Program-made: the position numbers and the translations under genes | In this document: positions 42,898 to 54,865 of the stretch, one piece after another | How positions within the stretch are numbered: position 1 is the stretch's first letter | Layout of the letters: the number at the start of each line of letters is the position of its first letter | DNA from: Furcasterigmium furcatum | Taxonomy: Eukaryota > Ascomycota > Sordariomycetes > Glomerellales > Plectosphaerellaceae | NCBI GenBank assembly: GCA_001599815.1 | Contig: BCIA01000003.1 | Location: 2,480,001 to 2,544,000, forward strand | Length of the DNA: 64,000 bases | Reading direction: 5' to 3' | Notes under the pieces: model-generated | What the model was told of the DNA's origin: nothing | The model's database searches: none | The model's input: the letters and a program-made list of their open reading frames with translations, nothing else

Positions 42898-43336
42898 GAG
42901 CAAGGTGAGGGTCGAGGAAGAGGCACCGAGCTTGAAGTAAGAACAGCAACGCCGATTCCCGTCAGCCACCAAGCCGGAGGTAAGATCCGTACAAGAGCCG
43001 GGGGATAAATAGGCCGCGTGCCCAGAACCGCTCCGGCAACCCAGCGGAGGAGGGCAGACAGCCGTGAGACCAGTAAGATGATTTCCCTCAAGTCGAGTCA
43101 AGGACTGCGGCGGCAAGAGACGTGGTCTTGCGGCGGGTAAGGCTGAGGGAGCATTCCACGCGCGAGATGTGCTCGGCCGCCAAGAGCTCTGTCTGCTCAG
43201 GGCGTGTTTACTTACACCGTCCACGGCCGAGGCCCTCTGGACTACATACGTCTGGGGAGGATACTAGCAAGGCGCAGATTATATAATTCAAGATATCTAC
43301 CAGGACTAGTTGATTCATCACCCTCGGTTGACGTGA
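42898..43336. other. intergenic, F-box gene promoter and protease 3' region
   Basis: Tandem minus-strand spacer with a TTATATAA palindrome near 43279-43287. The open frame continues upstream of the F-box gene start to 43224, but it is low-complexity and not family-like. Confidence 0.5.
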
Positions 43337-44345
43337 CTACCGACCTTTCCTCAGAGTGTTGAAGGACTGATACATGCGCTCCTCCTGCTGGGGCGTGAAC
43401 TCGTGCTGGCTGGGTCAACATTAGCGATGAAGTCCATGCGCATTAGACGTCCATAAAGTACATACCAAGGTTTAGCGCTGTAATCCATGTAGTTATGGAT
43501 GGGATCAAGCCCCGGCTGATCAGGACAGGTATCCTGCCCAATGTTGCACCCCTCCGAGGCGCCCAACATGGCCGGCGTGTCGTCGATGAAGTCCCCCTCA
43601 CCATAGCAACTGAACCCTTCGAAGACGTGGAACAGGCCGAACCAGTGTCCCACCTCATGCGTGGCTGTCTTCCCCACGTTGTCCGTGGGCTCGTACGGCG
43701 TGCCTGGTCCCCCCGGCATGGTCACGGCCCCGACGTGGCATCCGTCCCACTCCATCCACGAGGTGCCGTTCATGCCCGTGTTGACCGGGTCCGCGACGGG
43801 GAACTCGCACAAGCCGGTCACGAAGCCGGGGACTCTCCCCACCCCGCTCTCGAAGAAGAGGTTGAGCTCGTCATATCCGCCGCGCCGGAGTGCGAGGGCC
43901 TTGTCCTTGTGGCGCGTCGTCGAAGCCCAGGCGGTGTTGATGGTGTGTGACACGGCCTGGACGGCGAACTGGATATTGTGTGGTGCAAATGTTTCGTTGA
44001 GGACTCTCATCTGATATCGTTAGACTGCTGCTATCATCCGAACTTTGCTCAACCATCGTGTAAGCACTGGGCGCATACTTGGTCTTCCAGCATTTGGTCC
44101 GTGACAAAGCCGGCATCTTCTTCGGTCTCGACAACGTGAACGTAGGTCGAGATGACAAGGGTTTCGGTCCGGTTCACGCCGGAAGAGAAAGTTCCATCCT
44201 CTGCTCTGGCTCTTCTCGCAGTTTGAAACCCGCGAGCCACGTCGAGCGCTTCAAGTGGCGGTTCCGATGAGCCGCAGACGTCCGAAGCAAGTGCAGCGCT
44301 CCCAATGGGGACAGCGATAAGAGGCAACAGGTAACCAGGCTTCAT
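43337..44345 (-). CDS. secreted M43 (pappalysin-type) metalloprotease
   Basis: Three exons, 44345-44079, 44010-43466 and 43409-43337 (294 aa). Signal peptide at residues 1-20 (MKPGYLLPLIAVPIGSAALA). A propeptide-like segment follows, then the catalytic domain: the zinc motif HEVGHWFGLFH (H207, E208, H211, H217) and the Met-turn NYMDYS. Cysteines around GLCEFP, DGCHVG, FSCYGEG, SEGCNIGQDTCPDQPG and SAKPCQHEF are the disulfide pattern of fungal MEP1-like extracellular metalloproteases. EFTPQQEERMYQSFNTLRK is the family C terminus. It is expected to be a secreted zinc endopeptidase. In some pathogenic fungi relatives act on host proteins, but this gene alone says nothing about lifestyle. Confidence 0.95.
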
Positions 44346-45897
44346 GGTTGCTGCTGGGTGACGTTGAATTTAAGTTGAGAATGAGGGCGGAGAGGTTGAG
44401 AGAAGATTGTCAACTGTTGCCGGCGATATCGCCATGTTATAAGAGGTCTTCACGATGATCAGCGTGCGCTCTGACCAAGAATCCGCTTCCCGATTTAGCA
44501 GCTGGTGTCTGCCGAGAGGCACCACAAGACGGAGGCTGCCAAATTGAACCCAATCTCCGGATTCTCGCATTGTATATCCACGTTTGATGCAACATGAATA
44601 CGAGGACGGAGGATTGGGCACACACATCTTCAGCCATCGCTGTCTGAAGAGCACATAATGTTCAATAAACGGCCCAACCAAGCGAACTATATTACCACCC
44701 TGACTTTTTCCGTTTCGATTGCCAACACGAGAATGGTTGTACAGAGTGTCAAACGTACGTCCAACCCTTGAAAAGAGCCCCTTTTCATCAATCCCAGGCA
44801 TGGACCATGGACTCTCCCTACCTTTGGTACGGATGACAAGAGGAACCTCCATGCGGGGCTCACGATGTATTCGTCATATTGGGCATAGGAGAGGTGCTAA
44901 CTTATAGCCTTAGTCTAGATTGCCTCGACCGTGGTGTACGTACTTCTAAACACACCTCAAGCAGGCCGAGCGCAAGTAGCTGAGTACATCTCATGGCGGC
45001 GACGCTCCCTCAGCTCTACTTCATTCAACATTGTGGCAACTTGAGTACTCAGTCAATTCCAACATCACTCCGCAAGACTGAGGCTCTTGCCGCAGTCCTT
45101 GACGTGGGGGGATGACGACAAGAGCAATAGGCCGTTGTGGCCCGAGGAGATGGCGAGAATATCATCATCAGGTGTCGGTCGATGCCACAATCGAAGTGCG
45201 ACGTCACGTAGGTAGGGCTCGGACAGGGAGCAAGGTCATCGGAAACTTTAACTTGACTTCTATTTCGGACGGGCTTCGAAGCACGCGGTCCATCGACTCT
45301 CGACTCCGGGTTTCAGGCAGCTCGTGGCCGCATTGCAACCCCTCCTTCTCTCGTGGATCATTCAATCCCGACACCCTAAATTCATCGCTCATGCAGGACA
45401 TGGGGAAAGTATAAGAGACATGATGATGCCAGCCGGAACGCCCGGCGCACACGTGTCGGCGACATGGAGCAACGATAGCGTCGCCCCTGTCCGCTTCGAC
45501 ACTGCGCGCCAACCCTCCCATGATGCGTGCCCTCATGAAGCGCCAGGCGAATGTGCCCTCAGGATGCGCCCCCCCGCTGCAGTCCCATCTCTCGCACATG
45601 CTTGGACCAATTTCCAAGCTGTGCTATTTATGACAAAAAAAATGTGCAATGACGTGTGTAGATACATTTCCGTACTCCGAGCCAAATCCCAGGGGTATCA
45701 GACGGGATTCGAAAAGGGAAGTGTGGTTGGTTAGGTAGATATGGCAAGCAAATAGCTTATCGATGCGACGACGTGTCGTCGGTCGTGATATGGATTATAG
45801 GATTAAGTTGGTCGGACAGGGGCTGTGCGTGAATCCGTTGTTCGCAGCCCGATTCGACCACATGGTGGTGTTGTGAGACGGCCGATTGGCGGCGCTC
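44346..45897. other. intergenic, protease promoter and PNG1 3' region
   Basis: 1.55 kb. It contains scattered chance frames and an AAAAAAA tract near 45640. No gene, RNA or repeat is supported. Confidence 0.5.
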
Positions 45898-47322
45898 TCA
45901 AGGCGAGTCTCGCCTCTGGTCGGGATCGCTGGGAGGTTGTCGGCGCGTTCTCGCCGCAAGGTACTCGGCCGAGCCAGTTTGACGCCCAGGCTGCTCAGCA
46001 GGCAACTTGGTGTCATCGCGGCGTTGAGAAGTCGAGCTCGAGGTCGAGGTGCTGGAGGGCGACTGGGGAGGGGCCGTCGTCGGCACGAGCTGTGTAACGG
46101 CCTGGGTAATCGTGCTGATGACGTATTGGCGAAGTTCCCGGTCCTCGCGTGACTCCTCCTTCTGCAGACGGAAGCGCTCATCCTTGCTCATGTTCGCCCT
46201 TCGGATGTTCTTGATCTCCTGGAGAATGTAGAGCAAGACCTCCTCGGGACAGCGGTTGCGCTCGTTTGCATACTCCGACTTGCGCACATAGCGCCGTGTG
46301 ACGTCGGCCGCACCGTCAATGGAGAAGGCGATGCAATATGACATCTTTCTGCCCCATCCCTCGGTGTAGATTCTTGGAGTATCCCATGACTCCTCGCAGG
46401 CATCAACGTGAACCCAGCGCTTCTGGTGGTCAGAGTAGACCTCAGTCCAGACGTGATCCTCGGCGTTCCAGACCCATCGTATCCGGCCGCCGACGGCACG
46501 GCAAAACATGCTGAAGCAGTTAGCCCACTCGCCAACGCGGCCTCGGCGGGTTTGGAGCAGGCGCCAGACGTCGCCGTATCTCGGGAAGCGCTCGAAAGCG
46601 CCGCAGCCTGCCATGGAGCAGCGGTATAGTTCGACACGCAGCGCCCCGCATGCGTTTTCCTCTGGCGTCGGCGCGGCCATGCCGTGTGCAATCGTAGGGG
46701 AAGAGCAGACGTTGCAAGGGGGGTTGTTGACCCAGGTGAAGTAAGATCGCTTGAACCATCTACAAGGTTGTCAATACTCTGGACACAAGCATCGGGACGA
46801 GAAATAAACGAACCTTAGCAACGCGCGGATGACGCAGTCCTGGTAGCCCCAGACTGGCTTTCGGCCATCACCCATAGACTCGGCCTCAGCCTGAAAGACT
46901 TGGTTCTCCTCCTCGGCCTCCTCGTATATCCGGGTCAGGGGAATGTGTTGCAAGGCCTCATCGAGAAGGCCGGGGTTCTCGTATTTAGTTGGCGTCAGTG
47001 ATAAACTGATGAGCATATTTCTGAACTTTTGGGATTCACGGTCGTGCGGTTGGGGCGGTGTTGGCATGATGGGAAGATGGCGAATCGAGGAGTAGGATGG
47101 CGGTGTTGGTGTTCCGTATGATGTAGTCGGGCGGCTGGAGCTAGATGAGGGAGTCATGGGTTGCGGTGTGCCCTGGCGAGACCTAGACCGCAGTTCGTTC
47201 ATGCGCTTGTCGCGAAGCAGGCCTTCGAATTGAATCCTAAGGTCGCGCGCCCATTCCTCGCCGTAATCTGCGCCATCGGCCGAGGACGGGCCCTGGTGGC
47301 CGGATGGTGGGTGGCCAGCCAT
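45898..47322 (-). CDS. PNG1: PNG1-type transglutaminase-fold protein, catalytic Cys replaced
   Basis: Two exons, 47322-46814 and 46759-45898 (456 aa). Residues 1-110 are disordered (Ser/Thr/Pro-rich). The core includes PVWGYQDCVIRALLRWFKRS, the zinc-type cysteines (PPCNVC, YRCSMAGCGAFERFPRYGD), and the transglutaminase domain. In peptide:N-glycanases the triad is Cys-His-Asp in GRCGEWAN, DHxWxE and VHVDxCE. Here the first motif reads GRVGEWANCF: Val245 replaces the nucleophile, while H272 (DHVWTE) and D289 (VHVDACE) are kept at the spacing of yeast Png1 (27 and 17). The protein therefore should not deglycosylate. A non-enzymatic PNG1 needed for hyphal polarity has been described in Neurospora, which fits. 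The C terminus after residue 390 is low complexity. Confidence 0.95.
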
Positions 47323-50300
47323 GATGGGTTGATAGACAAGACTCGGTAGTCGAGGACCGCCGAGAATTGATCAGGGTGTCGAATTGTTCCTTGACTGAAT
47401 GGCGAAGATATCACAGGAAATATCAATCCTGCAGTTGAGATGTTGCCGTGGTGGTGTAGGTCAGCACGATGGCCAAGTCGTCGTCAGCCGCGAGACGAGG
47501 TGGATGCGTAGGCCTGAATTGCCACGGATGGACAGATACGCGCAGCGAAGCAGTGCGATCGACTTGAATGACCGGTGCCACGCGGCCTACTGAATTGTCG
47601 TCGAAATCGTCGGGATCGTCGCTGACGGGGTTGCGGTCGTCGCTGGGGGATTCTCGAGTCCTTTTGTTGCTTGGGGGACGATGACGCTCGTGCACCCAAG
47701 TACCTGGACTGGTCGGGTTGAAGAATGCCGTGCCTCTTGAAGCGCCCGGTGATCAGGGAGTCAGCTCGACTGCGGCGCTGGCTCGTGATGTCGTCGTTCT
47801 GTCTTCCGTCCCGAGTCCCTGGGTCTGGTCGGATTGAATATTGCGTCTGGTTGGGTTGGCGATGGTGGAGGAGAGAAAAGACGCTGCAGAGAAGAGGAGG
47901 GAGAGTGACAAGGCAGTCAATCGGGCAAGCCAGTCGGTCGATGGCGGTGGACCAGGGGGTAAAGAGGGAAAGGGTTCTTCTCCAGCAAAGCAGCAGGGGG
48001 GCGAGGAAGTGGAAGAGGAGACTGAGGGTTGCGTGTGCATATGGCGTCGCCAGCGAGAGCCACCCGAGTTTCCCCCCCTTTGCTGCCGGCGCTCTTTCAG
48101 AGGGGGACAGACCCAAAAGGCCCGCCCAAGCCGCTGGAGGCAGTCGTCGCCCACTGTTCTTTCCGCATGTGCAAGTTACGCGTCAGCTGTGTGACCATGG
48201 CCAATCAGCTGCCTGGCAAAGCCTTGAGAGTGGAGAATTCGACTCGCGGGTACGTACCATCAGAGGTACCTTCCGCCTGGCAGCCGGTATTCCAGACTTC
48301 CCCACCTTTTGTGGGAAGGAGCGAACCTGCTGGTCCTGCTGCACTGCCAGAGTGCCGTGTGCCGTCTTGGGAACCAATTCCTTCTCGACAACGAGACGCC
48401 CTGCTTCTCAAACAAATGCCTTCAACAATCTGGTCGCAACAATATCCAGTGGGCTTGCGGTCTTGCAACAGCCGCGTCGGCGACATCAGAAGCCTCTCAA
48501 ATGTCCGCGACGCCAATAGCAATCAAAGTACAAGTACAGACGAAGTGTCTTGCGCAATGACATTCATCAGACAGACCCGCACGTCACTCGCGGCCTGGCT
48601 TCAATGTTAGGCGTCTGATAAGGAGATACCTCAGTCTACCGCTTTGGATCGCAGCAAGACCATGTTCCGCCTATCAAACCGACCGCGCCGAGAGGCGAGG
48701 CGACGACGCAAGCTTCCCGCAGCCAGACGCATCCCGAGGGAGGCGATGACGAGGCGTGGCTGTTCCATTTTCAGCGATGAGCGACGCTGCGGCGAAGGCT
48801 GTGTGGCACAGCTCGCCAAACTCGGTCGCCTCTTTGGACTCGTTGTGCCACTCTGGCTCCCTCTGTATTCTCCGCCCGCAACTCTCCACGTTGTCGTCTC
48901 CCACCTCCTTGACTCCCCAACTCCCCAGTCGCGACGCGCTCGGTTGTCGTGGCCGTCTAGTTGACAGCGGAGGCCTTGTCGGCCAATCCCTCCACATATT
49001 GTTGCCCGACCGATATTCCCCGTCTCGAAGCTATCGACCGCGCACACACGTTGATCACTCGACTCGCGTTCATCGACATTGGATGAACCGGATTCTGAAA
49101 TTCGCATTACGCACGCAGCCATCGTCGTCGATCGGGCGCCATAATTTCCCCTCGACGCCAAACGCCTCAGTGAAGGAACCCGCGCAACCCGCCTGCCTCG
49201 GCCCCCCTCCCCCTTCGGCACCCTCAGGGACCGTCTCTGGACCCTTTGCTCGGTGGCTTCCTGGCATTGGCGGTGCTTCGTTCCAAGTGTCTTGTCATGC
49301 AGTTTGGGGTGCCTAGCTCCTTGGCCCAAGGGAAAAAATAGGTATCTTCCTGCTCTCGTACGACACTATTGTTAACAGGGCAAGGTCCCCATGTTGTCTC
49401 ATTGGCTGTCCCAAGCGTGCCCACCGACGCCACGGCAGACCGGCAACGAGGCTGCTTCTTGTACCTGTGGTTTGCCCACTGCAAGTGATGAGAATCGCCA
49501 ACGGAAAACGAGGGTCATGGCAAGCCATAGAACGCAGCTTGCCATCTCTGCGCAGCCAAGCCGATACACAGCCAGGCCCTCGGCATCAGCACCTTGATTG
49601 CTTGACCAACCTCCAGACCCGCTGGGCCATGCGACAAGCCAGAGTCGTCAAACAATAGACTGGCGGGCTTTAACCTAGATTTCTAGGCATAATCACGGAT
49701 CAATGTGCCGATTACACAACCCACATACTTTGCCTTTGCCTAGAACCCAGCATGGTTCTTCTCGAACTCTCCAAAAACCGAACCTTGAGCATCTCAGATC
49801 GTCCCAACTTTTAGCAGCCAACCACCGCCCCTGACTCGCTCATTGGGAAGTGCTTGCGGACTTTCGACAGGATGACTCGAAAGGCCCTGCACGGGCTAAT
49901 TTGTCCTCGTGCCGGCGAAGAGCTTACCGTGCAAGCTAGGCCAATGTCATCTGCATGAAGAGCGGTCACGGCAATATACCGCCGATGCAGTTCGCGATGC
50001 TCGGCGTCCCGTCTCCGTTCTCACGCAGACCGCTGTCCGGTGGCTGCCCACCTCTTCTCGGAGCACACCCATGGACAGGCTACACTCGCCTGCTGTTCCT
50101 CTCCTCCATTCCTTGGCCGGGTCTTTGGCCCTTCTTGTCACCCAGAGGCCCGGGCTGGAACGTTTGATGAAGCTGACGAAGCCGAGTACTCGGCCTCCCT
50201 CAGCCTGACTCTTCCGGATGCACGTCGTAGACCCAGGCATCATCATAGTTTACCTCATCCGCACCAACACTCTCCCCTGGTCTCGGGGGACACCTAGAGA

Positions 50301-51192
50301 GTCACTTTTGCCTCCTCCAGGGTATTCCGAGGGTTGGATCCTTCGATCCCCCATGGCATCGTTGCCCTGCTTGCGTGTTCTTCCTCCAGGAAGCAGAGGT
50401 CAAGGGTCGCTGTCGTAACCAGAAGGCGGGAGCCGAGGGACGCGCGTCTGCTAGCGGACTCCAGGTCTCGCAAGGGGGTATGTAAGACCAAGACCGCGCT
50501 AGGGTGAACCATGCCGAGATCTGAGGTCGACCTTGGCCGAGAAGTGGATCCCGTTTTCAGGCGAACAGAACACAGCGCATGACTAAGCGAACCGCCATCT
50601 TGGGTGCGAGATCCGACGACATGTCAAGACATGCTTAAGCTGCCTGTAGTTTCTAAATGCTGGCGAAGTATTTCGAGAATCATCTTGGTCAGCGGCTGCC
50701 TTGGGCCTAGAGGCCAGATGGCAGGCGGAGGTGGACGCTTCGAGGAGCCAAACAGGCCCTCGGATGGCTGGAGCCTCGGATTCGGACTGAGGCGCACGAC
50801 GCGACATCGACCTACGTAGGCCCGCGGTACCGAATATCAAACTGTTGGAACGTGCATTTTCGCCCACATAGTGCATGCGAGCTATAGAGGCCTTGTACAC
50901 AGGGTAGCGAGCGTTAGAACCCACCAGACAGGACGAGCTACCCCGGAGGAGACCCGAATCACACACGGCATCTTAAGCTTGAAATCAGGTCCAACAACCT
51001 TAATTTGTGCACCAAAAAGTCTATAGATACGGGGCATACAGGGGCCGCATGCCTGTGATCTCACTGCATTTCTAACAGTTCATGTCCAGTCGGGCTGGAA
51101 CCAAGCAGCCCTCCATATGGCTGCCTCCCGCCTGATCCCGCGGGAAGATCCCTGAACCGAGCTGACGCGCAATCATCTCCCCTCAGGCCAGA
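47323..51192. other. long gene-free stretch
   Basis: 3.87 kb between the PNG1 start and the UTP4 stop. The first few hundred bases are PNG1 promoter/leader. Frames up to about 230 codons on the minus strand (48631-49329) lack an ATG-anchored family-like sequence. An inverted repeat CCTAGA-TT-TCTAGG occurs near 49675. No transposon remains or RIP-type AT richness seen. A long non-coding RNA cannot be excluded. Confidence 0.45.
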
Positions 51193-53943
51193 TCACCGCT
51201 CTGCCTCATTGGCGCCAAAATACCTCTCTGGCAGGTCGACGTCCCAGATCGGCCGCTCCACCAACACCGCTTCCACGGACGGCAGGCCAGACCCCTGGGC
51301 CTGCGCGCCGCCCTCGGGCTCGATGGCCACGACGCCCAGTACGGGGCGGTACTTCCTCGTCTCCCAGAACTTCGTGGCCCCGGAGGACGAGGACGAGGCG
51401 TCCTCGCCCGCCTTCCGGCTCCTGAGGGCTGCGAGCTCACCGCCCTCGGCCTCCGCTTCGCTCTCGTCGTCTTCCTCGTCGAGCATGTCCGTGTCGCTGC
51501 CCTCGGACCGCGACGCCGTGTTCTCGACGTCGAGCTGCCACTCCTTGCCGGAGACGTAGCGGTCGACCTGGTTGGGGACGATGGCGCCGATGGACATGCG
51601 GTTGCCGGCGCCCGACTCGGCGCCCTTGCGCTTGCGCTTCTGGCCCGTAGAGGAGGCGAGGACAAGGGCGGTCTTGGGGTCGTCGAGGTCGAGGGAGAGG
51701 TCGAGCATGAAGAGGAAGGAGACGCCGGAGATCCAGGCGCGGGGACCCTGCCAGAGGACGCCCTTGGCGGGATCGCGAGTGTCGCGAATGGCGGGGGGGA
51801 TGCGGCCAGCGTTGCGGCGCGTCCAGGGGGCGAGGGCGCCCTCGAGGGGGTGGAAGGCGTTGATGTGCCAGGCGGTGGTGATAGCGAGGAGGGTGTAGTC
51901 TGAAGGAGTCGTGCCGTCGGCGTTGGGGACGGAGGGGGTGTCGTTGGAGAAGGAGAGGACAGTGGGCGGCGCGAGTAGCTTGGGGAGAAGGGTGGAGGAG
52001 GGCGTGTGATGCCACTTTTCCGCGTCAGCGTCGCTGGAGTCATCACTTTCGCTCTCGCTGTCGGAGGAGTCGCTTTCGGAGGATGACGTGGTGTCATCGT
52101 CGGATGTGGTGTCGCGGAGCACCCACGTGTCGATGTAGCCTGCGAGGTCTGCGACGGCGAGGATCCTGCTGTCGGGACCGAAGGCTACATGCGTGATGGA
52201 CCTGTCGTACTTGCCCAGACCGCCCAGGAGGATGTTCTTTGCGACCTTGCGCGGCACACGCGTCACCTTCTGGGGGCTGCTGAGGGTAGGGGTCTGGTCC
52301 TCCGCGTCATACGCGATGTAAACGAGGACGACCCTATTCGTCTCGGTGACGACGGCGAGGCGTTTCCCGTCGGGCGAGATCTGCACCTTCCTTGCACCCT
52401 TGTTGATGAGGGAGCGGGGAAGATCGATTTGTCCGAGAGTGACGTCCGACGGCTTGGAGGGATTGTTGTGGCGGAGGTGGAAGGCCTTGATGTCCGTGGA
52501 CGTGGCGACGACGAGGACACTGCCGTCGGAGGAGATGGTGGCCGAGGCGATGCTAGACTCGCCCTTGACGAGGATGGATTTGAGGAGCTTACGGTTCTTG
52601 TTGAGATCTTCGGCCGTTGTGCCAGACTCATTGTCGTAGAGGCCGTCGAAGTTCTGGCGCAGCTTCCAGATGTGTACCTCGCGATCCCACCAGCTCATGA
52701 CGAAGCGTGCCTTGGGGGCGCTTTGCAAAGGGGGCTGCTGAGGAAGATTGGGGAGGGTGCGGTGGTTCTCGCGACCCAGCTCCTTGAGCGGCAGTACGAC
52801 AGGCGAGGCGTCGGGTCCTGCGGCATGCATGTTAGCTGTCTGTAGAACGAAGTCAATGTCTTGGGGTCACCAACCTCCTGATACCACGACGCTCATCTTT
52901 GTGCTCTCGAACGACGCCATCGTCTTGACATCGTGCTCATGGTACTTTCTGCTCCAGACCTTGCCCCATCTGCCACCGCTTGCAGCGGTCCTCTTGTACA
53001 GCACGGTCCTCCTGTCCATGCCACCGCTGAAGATGCTGCTGCCATCGGCGCTGGCAGCAAGACTCAGCACGTCCTGGCGATGGCTCTGTATCCTCTGCAT
53101 CTGCGTGTACGTCTTGCCGTCCCAGATGGTGACGTGACCTGTCGAGTCGCCCGAGACGATCTCGCCGCTCGGCAGGCAGCGGACGGACCAGACGATGATC
53201 TCCTTGGAGCCGCCGGCAAGATCAGAGCCGAGCGTCATCTTGCGGATCATGTTGCCGGTGCGCATGTCGTAGGCGCGGAGGGTCGAGTCACTGCAGCCGA
53301 CGACGACGACATCGCGGGACTGGAAGGCGATGCTGACCATCTGCGTCTTGCGGGCGGGAGACTTGACGAGGAGGCGCTGGAAACGGAGCTCCGAGTCGGC
53401 GATGGTGTAGATGGCCAGGGCGCCGTCGCTTGTGCCAGCGACGAGCTTGGTGACCGCATCGCTGTGGGTGTGAGGGCCTGCCGTGCTGGGCGCGGCAGAC
53501 TTCTTGCTGGCCTTGTTCAGAGGCGAGGACGCGGGAGGCTGGGCGGCGATGCACCAGATGTCGCCGTGCTGGCCGCTAGCGTTGCGGAGGGGCCTGCCGT
53601 TCTCGAGGTCCCATTCTGTGACAGCAGACGTGTATCCAATGCTGAAGAGGCGGGCTCGGCCGGGGATTGTGGACTTTTCGCCGGAGGAAGACTCGATTTC
53701 TTCATCGGGCTCGACGACCCAGACTAGGCCGTCGACAGAGCGGTCCTGGCCGCCATGGATGATCGTCTCTTGGTGCCAGGTACCCTGAAGAGGGTTCCAA
53801 ATCTCAATGTCTCCGTTTGCGCGACCGACTGCCAGGCGGCAGAGGCTTGTCTGGAGGTTCGATCGTGCGAAGGGCTGGGAGAAGGCGACGGTGTTGATGG
53901 GCGAGGGCGGGAAGGGGACGAAGCGACAGCGGTGGATGTCCAT
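51193..53943 (-). CDS. UTP4: U3 snoRNP / t-UTP subunit UTP4 (cirhin), WD40 protein
   Basis: Two exons, 53943-52875 and 52817-51193 (897 aa), with a 57-nt intron and donor gttggt. The start MDIHRCRFVPFPPSPINTVA matches the Utp4/cirhin N terminus (MxxHRCRFxxxxPxxI). WD40 blades follow through the protein: LAVGRANGDIEIWN, RLFSIGYTSAVTEWDLENGR, VVVGCSDSTLRAYDMRTGNM, VSGDSTGHVTIWDGKTYTQM, IFSGGMDRRTVLYKR, then the second propeller from about residue 395 (FVMSWWDREVHIWKLRQN, LAVVTETNRVVLVYIA, HVAFGPDSRILAVADLAGYI). An acidic Ser/Asp insert (about residues 565-595) and a Lys-rich patch (GQKRKRKGAE) are fungal-typical. It acts in the nucleolus in the UTP-A complex, on pre-18S rRNA transcription and processing. 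Confidence 0.95.
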
Positions 53944-54865
53944 GGCGGACGTTGTCGGGCGGGAGATGGCCCTGGCAAGCAATTGGCGGGAAGGGAGGGA
54001 TTGCTGCGCAGCGGTGGTTGTCGGTGGTGGCCTTCCTGGTCGTCGATTGCTGGTGAAGCTTCAGCAGTCGAGATGTCTGATCTGCATTTTGCCCAAAATT
54101 TTTGTCGGCGTTCGGCGGTTGTCTGGCCGGACATGGCGCCCCAGCTTTTAAGCTGTGGTCCGTGCACGGACCCCTCCTTCCCTTTTCAGCACTAACACGG
54201 AGCGCCTACCCCTCGATGGATGCACCACCAGCGTCCCTACCTTACCTGTTATTGAGACAACTGCAATGAGATGCATTCTTTCCGAATACTTATCCTTTGA
54301 TGCTCCAGAAATTTCCATCGCGACTCATTGCGTGGGAAGAAGGCGGTTCCAAGATGACCATCCACAGACTCCTTCCCAGATCAGAGACTGACTCTGAATC
54401 CCATCGCGTGGTTCTTGACCTTCTTGGCTTCTCTTCCCCTTGCTCTTCTCTTCTTGACATTCCCGGGAGAAGGACTCATCATGCACTGTGGCTTTTCCCT
54501 TCTTTACCACGCTCCTCGCCAGGCCTGATAGGTAAGGATTTAGCGTGAATCCAGCTAGGAGATGGTCCAGCCAAGATAAGATCAAAGAAGGTGCAAGCCA
54601 GGGTGGCAGACAGTCCAGGAAGGAGAATTACGAGAGTCTCTCCTTCCCCTCTGCATGTTCTCCGAGAGATTGGGAGAAGAGGACATCCATTCGACTCGAC
54701 CTGGAAGCGACAATTCCTCCCTCCGTCCCATCCATCAAACCTCTTCACCAGCTCACTGCCCACACTCTTTTCTCACTTTCTTGGAACAACAAGTCTTGGG
54801 ATCATCCATCTGCTCTCTCCTTTTGTCAATACAATCGCTTGCCGGCTTTCGGCTTCTCGGTGACG
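53944..54865. promoter_or_regulatory. divergent promoter region, UTP4 / WSC protein
   Basis: 922 bp. The open frame of the WSC gene extends upstream to 54545 without an ATG; the CT-rich sequence there (54620-54840) looks like leader, not coding. Confidence 0.55.

Noticed and set aside
48631..49329. 232-codon minus-strand ORF in the 3.9-kb spacer
   Set aside because: Arg/Ser-rich composition typical of random GC-rich frames, with no domain; another frame on the plus strand is equally open.
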